Shown here piece by piece: positions 14,347-20,379 of a stretch of 24,916 nt of DNA; positions within the stretch are counted from its first letter, which is position 1; each line of letters opens with the position of its first letter. This stretch comes from a virus: positions 18,501-43,416 of the IMG/VR virus record IMGVR_UViG_3300030102_004227; one strand, 5' to 3'. The notes beneath the pieces are model-generated. The model had not been told where the DNA came from. It ran no database searches and was given only the letters and a program-made list of their open reading frames with translations. Made by a program: the position numbers and the translations under genes.

Positions 14347-14351
14347 GAGTA

Positions 14352-15065
14352 TTGGCCTATCTGCAAAGTAACATACCGCATTTTAAGTGTTGGGTGCGGC
14401 GTGAGTACACTAAGAACCATGAGGAATATCATGGTGAGTTTTTACATGCGATGGCTATCGCCGTTACGACGATGCCAACTCGCTGTTTGTCGTTCCAGGT
14501 AATATTTACAGGAGCAGATACAGAACCAGACGAGCAGAACGTACACGGCGGTGCCATGTGGGCGAGGATGCCTATCACCGCGTTAGCAGGAGATTTTGAG
14601 TATGAAGGATGGCCGGACCCGATGCCGACTTGGGCTGCACAACCTTGGGATTGCTCTAGTTATCATCACGCTGTTTATGTGCTGGATCGCGCAACCCCTT
14701 GTCCGTGGTTGGCAAAGATTGATGGAGGCTTTTATCCTGCAAAGTACTTATTTACTGTGGACTATGCAGAGAACGAAATTGCCGATGACCCTGCTCAACA
14801 TAAGCAGAGCCATGTTCTGCAACTTCTGGACGCGGGTAACTGGACTGGTAATGTCGTTGCGCTCCCGAATAATCGAGTGAGAGTCACGCACCCAGCTTGG
14901 TTTGAGGCGGGAGAAGGTGCTCCTGACTTCAGACCCAGTCAGCACATCCATTACTCGAAGAGCGACTTGGATTACACGTTGGACGTAAACCAAGTGTTTG
15001 ATAATCTGTACGCTCCAGAGAAAAAGCCGAAGCGGAAGAAGAAGAATGGCACTAAGCGGAAGTAA
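14352..15065 (+). CDS. Conserved marine phage protein of unknown function
   Basis: The 237-residue protein starts at a TTG at 14352, because the residues right after it (MAYLQSNIPHFKCWVRREYT) match the N-terminus I remember for this family, and no ATG occurs in frame before 14448. AGGAG at 14345-14349 is only 2 bases from the TTG, closer than usual. The protein has many aromatic and His residues (GWPDPMPTWAAQPWDCSSYH, about 93-112) and a basic C-terminus (EKKPKRKKKNGTKRK). It looks globular and mixed alpha/beta. No known catalytic motif is evident. It lies at the border between the basic gene group and the neck genes. Confidence 0.7.
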   Translation: MAYLQSNIPHFKCWVRREYTKNHEEYHGEFLHAMAIAVTTMPTRCLSFQVIFTGADTEPDEQNVHGGAMWARMPITALAGDFEYEGWPDPMPTWAAQPWDCSSYHHAVYVLDRATPCPWLAKIDGGFYPAKYLFTVDYAENEIADDPAQHKQSHVLQLLDAGNWTGNVVALPNNRVRVTHPAWFEAGEGAPDFRPSQHIHYSKSDLDYTLDVNQVFDNLYAPEKKPKRKKKNGTKRK

Positions 15066-15741
15066 AAACTTTGAGCTAGATGTAGCGGATTATGTCGAAG
15101 AGGCATTCGAGCGTTGCGGCTTGGAGCTTAGGACCGGCTACGATCTAAAGTCTGCGAATCGCAGCTTAAATCTTATGTTAGCTGAATGGGCAAACCGTGG
15201 TTTGAACCAGTGGACGATCGCAGAGAAAACGATCTCTATGGTCAAGGACACTGCGACTTATAACGTAGACTCGACTAATGGCACTGCCGCTATCGACGTT
15301 CTCGACGCCTTCATCCGAGAAACGATCGGCGGCAAGTCAAACGACATTCCGTTATCACGGCTATCTCGATCCGACTACGCAGACATTGCAGTCAAAAGCA
15401 CAACCGGCAAACCAAATCAGTTTTTCATCAACAAACAGATCACGCCGACGATCTCTGTCTGGCCTACGCCAGATAAAAGCTCCACCTATGTGGTCCATCT
15501 CAACGTGTTAACCAGGATGGACGATGCGGATGTCGGAGCGGATACACTGGAGATACCGTTTCGGTTCTACCCGTGTTTAGCGGCTGGGCTTGCTTACTAC
15601 ATTGCACTGAAGCGAGTGCCAGAAAAGGTCCAGATGCTGAAGTCCTTGTATGAAGAAGAGTTCCAGAGAGCCATGAGCCAAGACGAGGACCGAGCGTCTT
15701 TCCACATTGCCCCAGACTTCCGTGGATATAACACGGCTTAG
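15046..15741 (+). CDS. Head-tail connector (neck) protein
   Basis: I start this 231-residue protein at ATG 15046, where the sequence MALSGSKNFELDVADYVEEA begins like the homologs I recall. The N-terminal half is helical (ERCGLELRTGYDLKSANRSL, then NLMLAEWANRGLNQWTI, about 24-60) and the middle is beta-rich with PRF-like and VWPTPDKSS segments, a layout seen in T7 gp11/P22 gp4-like adaptor proteins that form the ring under the portal. The C-terminal helix (PEKVQMLKSLYEEEFQRAMS) would pack against neighbours in the ring. It overlaps the end of the previous gene by 20 bases. Its exact counterpart (gp4 or gp11 type) cannot be settled by eye. Confidence 0.72.
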   Translation: MALSGSKNFELDVADYVEEAFERCGLELRTGYDLKSANRSLNLMLAEWANRGLNQWTIAEKTISMVKDTATYNVDSTNGTAAIDVLDAFIRETIGGKSNDIPLSRLSRSDYADIAVKSTTGKPNQFFINKQITPTISVWPTPDKSSTYVVHLNVLTRMDDADVGADTLEIPFRFYPCLAAGLAYYIALKRVPEKVQMLKSLYEEEFQRAMSQDEDRASFHIAPDFRGYNTA

Positions 15742-15743
15742 TC

Positions 15744-16067
15744 ATGGCTTTTGCGTCCAATAAGAATGCCTACGGAATCTGTGACATCACTGGATTCCGA
15801 TACAAGCTGAAGGACATGAAGATGACCTGGAATGGCTTGCTTGTCGGTCCTGATCAGTGGTCACCCAAAGAACCCCAGATTGACCCAAGGCCCAAGAAAG
15901 CAGATGCAGAGGCGCTAAGGATTAGCAGACCGGACCAAGCGGCTGGCGGGGAAGACGGGACATTCTTTCAAGTCTACACCAACACCGGACTTGGTAATTT
16001 GGGTACAACTTTACAAACTTTTGGAATAACTTGTACAATCGGTAGCGTGGAGGTGACGATCACATGA
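15744..16067 (+). CDS. Degenerate zinc-ribbon-like small protein
   Basis: The 107-residue protein resembles a family I remember in marine phages with the form 'ICDRCGF...EWTGFKVCPECY.PKHPQL', a four-cysteine zinc ribbon. Here the same frame of residues is kept (YGICDITGFRYKLKDMKMTW, then NGLLVGPDQWSPKEPQI), but three of the four cysteines are replaced: Cys13 remains, and Thr16, Gly35 and Gln38 stand where the others would be. The second half is a separate beta stretch (GTFFQVYTNTGLGNLGTTL) ending VEVTIT. It sits between connector and adaptor genes, suggesting a small neck or tail-assembly component. Its stop overlaps the next start (ATGA). Confidence 0.7.
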   Translation: MAFASNKNAYGICDITGFRYKLKDMKMTWNGLLVGPDQWSPKEPQIDPRPKKADAEALRISRPDQAAGGEDGTFFQVYTNTGLGNLGTTLQTFGITCTIGSVEVTIT

Positions 16068-16711
16068 GCTTTACTTTGGCTACTCTGAAAAGCACTGTGC
16101 AAGATTATTTGCAAGTTAATGAAACCACGTTCAACAGCAACCTGAACACGTTCATTCAAGAATCTGAGAGCCGCATCTTTAAAATGGTGCAGCTACCGCA
16201 ACAGCGCAAAAATGTGACCGGCACGGCTTCGCAAAACAATCGGTTCTTAGCTACGCCATCTGATTTTTTTGCACCATTCTCATTGGCTGTTATAGACAGC
16301 AGTAAGTATCACTATTTGGATTACAAGCACCCTAGTTTCTTGAAGGAGTTTTCTCCTACAACTACAACGACTGGGCGCCCAAGATATTACAGTTTGTTTG
16401 ATAACACGGCTTTTGAGCTATCGCCTGTGCCATCATCTGATTTTACAGTAGAGCTGCACTACCTACACAAACCAACATCTCTAACGTCTGGTTCTGATTC
16501 TGGCACGACTTTGTTGTCTACTGATCACCCAGATCCGTTGTTGTATGGAACGCTTGTGGAGGCCGCTGTTTTCCTTAAAGAAGACCCTAGTGTGATTGGA
16601 GCTTTCGAGGCTCGTTTCAAAGAAGGTATCTCCCGTATGAAGAATCTTACGGAGGGCAGGGATACCAGGGACGAGTATCGTTATGATCTACTACGCACTG
16701 GGGTGAGTTAA
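16064..16711 (+). CDS. Head-tail adaptor protein
   Basis: The 215-residue protein has an N-terminal helical pair (TLATLKSTVQDYLQV; TFIQESESRIFKMV, about 29-42), then beta strands with RFLATPSDFFAPFSLAVID (about 60-78), GRPRYYSLFDNTAFELSP (about 104-121), and a long C-terminal helix (LYGTLVEAAVFLKEDPSVIG). This order fits adaptor proteins of the T7 gp11/phage SU10 type, which bind under the portal ring and seat the tail. A second connector lies just upstream and a gp10-like stabilisation protein lies downstream, so the neck module is nearly complete. Assignment is from remembered family pattern and context. Confidence 0.75.
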   Translation: MSFTLATLKSTVQDYLQVNETTFNSNLNTFIQESESRIFKMVQLPQQRKNVTGTASQNNRFLATPSDFFAPFSLAVIDSSKYHYLDYKHPSFLKEFSPTTTTTGRPRYYSLFDNTAFELSPVPSSDFTVELHYLHKPTSLTSGSDSGTTLLSTDHPDPLLYGTLVEAAVFLKEDPSVIGAFEARFKEGISRMKNLTEGRDTRDEYRYDLLRTGVS

Positions 16712-17434
16712 TTGGAAAAAATAGAAAGTCTCGAAGGTAAACATATTGCAATCATCGGTCTAGGCGCCAGCCAAATAGACTATGTAATCGGAGTCGAAAA
16801 CAGCAAAACCTGGGACGAGGTTTGGGGCATCAACTCAGCCTTATCTGTCTTTGATGTGGATCGGGTCTTTATGCTGGATCCAGTCAGTCGTTTTCTCGAT
16901 ACAGAAGACGCCGGTAATCAAACTGACGTAATGCGTCGAGTGTTACCGAAATACACAAAGCCTATTTATACTTGTGAGCTGGATGAAAGAGTGCCGGCGC
17001 TCGTGGAATATCCACTAGAAGAGGTGATCGAAGACCAGCGATGTGCTTACATGAACAATACCACCGCCTACGCTTTGGCTTTTGCACTCTGGAACAGAGT
17101 CGGTCAGATAGATTTGTTTGGCATGGATTTCAGTTACAAACATAACTTGCACTTCGCAGAAGCCGGTCGCGCATGCCTAGAGTTTTGGATTTGTAAATGT
17201 ATCAACGAGAACATCACCGTAGGAGTCAGCCCGAGGTCATCTCTTCTCGATCAGAACGTGCCGATCGAAGAGAGATTGTACGGCTATCATCGACTGGCTA
17301 ACCCGAAGATAGCTATGCCAACGCCAGCGGATGAGTGGATGGTTTGCGACCGATCCGATCTTGCCAAGATGGTAAAGAAACACAAACTAGAAACCGTAGA
17401 GCTGCCCTCCGCTCCAGAACCATACAAGGGATAG
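16712..17434 (+). CDS. DUF115/GT42-like Rossmann protein (possible glycosyltransferase)
   Basis: The 240-residue protein starts at TTG 16712, one base after the previous stop; the first in-frame ATG would remove the nucleotide-binding fold. Residues 11-20 (HIAIIGLGAS) form a beta strand plus a Gly-rich turn, followed by DEVWGINSALSVF (35-47) and RVFMLDPVSRF (51-61). Further along, NNTTAYALAFALWNRVGQID (115-134) leads into LFGMDFSY (135-142). This order, GxGxS, then 'aINsal', then 'D..flLDP', then a helix and 'lxGxDfxY', is like the MAF_flag10/DUF115 family and the GT42 sialyltransferase-like fold. It may transfer a sugar or bind a nucleotide. The link is by pattern only; the location inside a tail module is unusual for an enzyme. 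Confidence 0.7.
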   Translation: MEKIESLEGKHIAIIGLGASQIDYVIGVENSKTWDEVWGINSALSVFDVDRVFMLDPVSRFLDTEDAGNQTDVMRRVLPKYTKPIYTCELDERVPALVEYPLEEVIEDQRCAYMNNTTAYALAFALWNRVGQIDLFGMDFSYKHNLHFAEAGRACLEFWICKCINENITVGVSPRSSLLDQNVPIEERLYGYHRLANPKIAMPTPADEWMVCDRSDLAKMVKKHKLETVELPSAPEPYKG

Positions 17435-17436
17435 CA

Positions 17437-17733
17437 ATGATCAAAGATGATATCGGTTTTCAGTTGGGTCAGGTGATGGTGTCAACGACCGAGAATAAAG
17501 GTCACGATGCAGAGTTCTGGGCTGAGCAAGTCACAAAAAAAATAGTCGGTATTTCAGCTCAAGCGGATCCGGTTGTAAGACAGCAAGCGGAGGCTTTCCG
17601 AAACCAGGTTTATACACTAATATTGATGGGGATAAAGAACGCTATAGCTTCTGATCGTGTCACTATTCGAGGATTACTCGCTAGCCAAGGTCACGGAGAT
17701 ATGGCTAATATAGTGAAGCAACTAGATTCATAG
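17437..17733 (+). CDS. Small conserved phage protein
   Basis: I take ATG 17437, just after the previous stop, as start (98 residues); an in-frame ATG at 17335 would lie inside the preceding gene. The sequence GFQLGQVMVSTTENKGHDAE (7-26) and FWAEQVTKKIVGISAQADP, followed by RQQAEAFRNQVYTLI, recalls a small helical protein common between adaptor and tail genes of marine phages, with no assigned function. The TAG stop begins one base before an AGGAGG that serves the next gene. Confidence 0.75.
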   Translation: MIKDDIGFQLGQVMVSTTENKGHDAEFWAEQVTKKIVGISAQADPVVRQQAEAFRNQVYTLILMGIKNAIASDRVTIRGLLASQGHGDMANIVKQLDS

Positions 17734-17737
17734 GAGG
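17732..17737 (+). promoter_or_regulatory. Shine-Dalgarno AGGAGG that decides the ATC start
   Basis: AGGAGG overlaps the TAG stop (17731-17733) of the previous gene and leaves 6 bases (TGCGTC) before ATC 17744. This is as good as the one before the endolysin gene, but no standard start codon stands at the proper distance behind it. Confidence 0.75.
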
Positions 17738-17743
17738 TGCGTC

Positions 17744-18169
17744 ATCGCCATCAGCAGCGCAATTTGCAACTCGTTCAAAACGGATATCGTAACCGAGCAG
17801 CATAATTTGACCAACGGAGCCGACACAATCAAGTTGGCTCTCTATACATCATCAGCAACTTTGGGTGCTAGCACCACTGCTTTCGTAACAACCGGACAAT
17901 CTTCTGGAACCAATTACAGTTCTGGTGGCGGCTCACTGACTAACGTGACGCCTACCTTATCAGGCTCGGTTTGCGTATGTGATTTTGCAGACTTTACATT
18001 TGGAACAGCAACAGTGACTGCGAGAGGTATGCTGCTTTATAATTCCACCAACTCTAATAAGGCGATTGCAGCGGTGGATTTTGGTGGTGACAAAACTAGC
18101 ACGGCTGGAGATTTCACGGTTGTGTTCCCATCTCCGACTGCGACTGGCGCGATCATACGAATTGCTTGA
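17744..18169 (+). CDS. Conserved structural protein with apparent ATC start
   Basis: Homologs I remember begin MAISSAICNSFKT. Here the frame reads I-A-I-S-S-A-I-C-N-S-F-K-T from an ATC at 17744, and AGGAGG (17732-17737) lies exactly 6 bases upstream, the ideal distance. No ATG, GTG or TTG occurs in frame before TTG 17807, and that start would lose the whole conserved N-terminus. I therefore call the 141-residue form starting at ATC. The protein is beta-rich with Thr, Ser and Gly (ALYTSSATLGASTTAF; GGGSLTNVTPTLSGSV; GMLLYNSTNSNKAIAAVDFG) and looks like a virion surface or tail component. The start codon call is unusual and is discussed as a finding. Confidence 0.72.
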   Translation: MAISSAICNSFKTDIVTEQHNLTNGADTIKLALYTSSATLGASTTAFVTTGQSSGTNYSSGGGSLTNVTPTLSGSVCVCDFADFTFGTATVTARGMLLYNSTNSNKAIAAVDFGGDKTSTAGDFTVVFPSPTATGAIIRIA

Positions 18170-18175
18170 TGCTTC

Positions 18176-20071
18176 ATGCCGCTAACCAATCTGGAGTTTC
18201 AGCCAGGGATCAACAAGGAGTCAACTGACTACGCAGCCAAAGGCGGTTGGGTAGACGGCAACTTAGTTAGATTCCGAAAAGGTCGAGTAGAAAAAGTTGG
18301 TGGTTGGCAGAAGCTTGGCACCAACACTTTTCTGGGCGTTGCTCGTGCGCTGCATTCTTTCATATCTCTAGGGGGCACCCGCTTCCTGGGTCTCGGAACC
18401 ACCTTCAAGTATTACATCGAAGAGGGTGACGCTTACAACGATATTACTCCTATTAGGTCTACGACATCGGCCGGTGATGTCACTTTCGCAGCTACTGACG
18501 GTAGCAGCACAATTACTGTCACAGATACAAATCATGGTGCGGTGACGAATGACTTCGTGACGTTCAGCGGAGCAGCGACTTTAGGCGGCAATGTGACGGC
18601 GGCAGTATTGAACCAGGAGTATCAAATACTTTTGGTTACCGGCACAAACACTTATACGATTACAGCGAAAGATACAGACGGCGCTACTGTCACGGCTAAT
18701 TCAAGTGACAGCGGCAACGGCGGTAGCTCGGTTGTAGGCGCTTACCAAATAAATGTCGGACTAGATACCTATGTGTCTTCTTCCGGTTGGGGTGTTGGAC
18801 CCTGGAGTTCTGGCACCTTCGGATCGGCATCTCCTACGAGTGCTACTAACCAGTTGCGGTTATGGACGCATGACAACTTTGGCGAGAACCTGATTATAAA
18901 TCCACGAGGCGCCGGCATATTCCGTTGGGTAGAAAACAACGGAACTTCAGTTAGAGCTCTTGATCTATCAGGCATATCAGGCGCCAACTTAGTTCCTACC
19001 GTAGCTCTGCAAGTTTTGACTTCAGAAACAGACCGACATTTAGTTGTATTAGGAGCGGATCCGATCTCTAGCGGCTCTAGGACCGGCAACATTGACCCTA
19101 TGTTAGTAGCGTTTTCAGATTCAGAAAACGAGCTAGACTTTGAGCCAACAGCTACAAACTCTGCCGGTAGCGTCAGATTGTCTACTGGCTCCTTCATCGT
19201 GGGTGGTATTAAATCCAGACAAGAAATCTTAATCTGGACAGATACATCTCTCTATTCGATGAATTTTATCGGACCCCCTTTGACCTTCGCTGTGAACCTG
19301 GTCAACGAAGGCTCGGGCTTGATCGGTCCCAAAGCAGCAGCGAATGGACCTAACGGTGTTTACTTCGCATCTAAAACTAGTTTCTATTTTTACAACGGCT
19401 CGGTGCAGAAACTGCCGTGTTCAGTGCAAGAGTATGTATTCAACGATTTGGAATTAGACCAGGCATTCAAATGCCATATGGGAATCAATAGTGAATACGG
19501 TGAGATGTGGTTCTTTTATCCATCGAAGGAAGACGGCACAGGAGAGATATCTAGATATGTCATATTCAACTACGAAGAGAATAGTTGGAGTGTAGGAAGC
19601 CTGGTCAGATACTCTTGGCTAGATGCCGGCATTGAGGATCTACCGCTAGCCGGTGCTCAAACCAGTGGCACCAATTGTGTCTTCGAGCATGAGATTGGGT
19701 ACGACGATAACGGTTCACCGATGGATGGTGTGTTTGTAGAGAGTGCTGACATTGATATCAGCTCAGGAGAGCAGTTTACTTTCATTAAAAAACTTATCCC
19801 AGACATGGAGTTCATTCAGCCGACTGGCACCACCAATACGCCAGCCATGAACGTGGTTTTGAAGCGCAGGAACTTCCCTAACGACACGCTAGTTACAGAT
19901 AGTACAAGCCAGATTACGCCTACTTTCACATTCTCAAACGTAAGAACGAGGTCCAGACAAGTGGTTATTCGCTTTGAATCGGACGATGACAATACAGCCG
20001 ACAACAGACTCGGCTACAAATGGCGAATCGGTACAACTAGGTTAGATATCCAGCCCAGCGGTAGAAGATGA
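18176..20071 (+). CDS. Head/tail stabilisation protein (P22 gp10-like)
   Basis: The 631-residue protein begins LTNLEFQPGINKESTDYAAK (3-22), then GGWVDGNLVRFRKGRVEKVGG, a signature I associate with the phage stabilisation family that includes P22 gp10, which plugs the neck beneath the adaptor ring. The remainder reads as repeated beta blades with RLWTHDNFGENLIINPRGAG and a ISRYVIFNYEENSWSVG segment typical of propeller-like folds. Residues 97-190 are Thr/Ser/Gly-rich (TITVTDTNHGAVTNDFVTFS) and look like a separate beta domain inserted in the first blade. P22 gp10 has 472 residues, so the insert accounts for much of the extra length. The adaptor and connector genes upstream support the assignment. 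Confidence 0.82.
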   Translation: MPLTNLEFQPGINKESTDYAAKGGWVDGNLVRFRKGRVEKVGGWQKLGTNTFLGVARALHSFISLGGTRFLGLGTTFKYYIEEGDAYNDITPIRSTTSAGDVTFAATDGSSTITVTDTNHGAVTNDFVTFSGAATLGGNVTAAVLNQEYQILLVTGTNTYTITAKDTDGATVTANSSDSGNGGSSVVGAYQINVGLDTYVSSSGWGVGPWSSGTFGSASPTSATNQLRLWTHDNFGENLIINPRGAGIFRWVENNGTSVRALDLSGISGANLVPTVALQVLTSETDRHLVVLGADPISSGSRTGNIDPMLVAFSDSENELDFEPTATNSAGSVRLSTGSFIVGGIKSRQEILIWTDTSLYSMNFIGPPLTFAVNLVNEGSGLIGPKAAANGPNGVYFASKTSFYFYNGSVQKLPCSVQEYVFNDLELDQAFKCHMGINSEYGEMWFFYPSKEDGTGEISRYVIFNYEENSWSVGSLVRYSWLDAGIEDLPLAGAQTSGTNCVFEHEIGYDDNGSPMDGVFVESADIDISSGEQFTFIKKLIPDMEFIQPTGTTNTPAMNVVLKRRNFPNDTLVTDSTSQITPTFTFSNVRTRSRQVVIRFESDDDNTADNRLGYKWRIGTTRLDIQPSGRR

Positions 20072-20379
20072 GTAAGCTCCTCGAAACCAGGTTACCTGAT
20101 GCGAGAGGAGAAAGCGTCGATTCTCAGACGTTCAATCGCTTGGTTAGAGTGCTAGAACTCAACCTCGGCAAGGTAGATATCACCATTAGCCCCCATTTCA
20201 ATTCCACTGAAATAAGCCAACTAGCATTTGCAACAGGCGCGATTATTTTCAATACTACAAACTCCATCCATCAAGCGTTTGATGGCACCCAGTTTCGTGA
20301 CCTTTATAGTCACCAAACATATCCTGTTGGGGTATCATTGACCGCAAGTGTGGGAGCAGTGACGGTGACGATTTCATGA
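20068..20379 (+). CDS. Small tail or tail-tip protein candidate
   Basis: The 103-residue protein has an N-terminal helix (DSQTFNRLVRVLELNLGKVD, about 18-37), then a strand-rich second half with ISQLAFATGAIIFNTTNSIH (49-68) and QAFDGTQFRDLY. The latter pattern, 'G.iifNttt...q.f.Gt.w..l', is typical of small domains in tail fibres and collar proteins. It ends VGAVTVTIS, like the end of the protein at 15744. ATGA overlaps join it to both neighbours. It may be a short tail-tip or fibre-attachment protein, too short to be a full receptor-binding fibre. Confidence 0.65.
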   Translation: MSKLLETRLPDARGESVDSQTFNRLVRVLELNLGKVDITISPHFNSTEISQLAFATGAIIFNTTNSIHQAFDGTQFRDLYSHQTYPVGVSLTASVGAVTVTIS

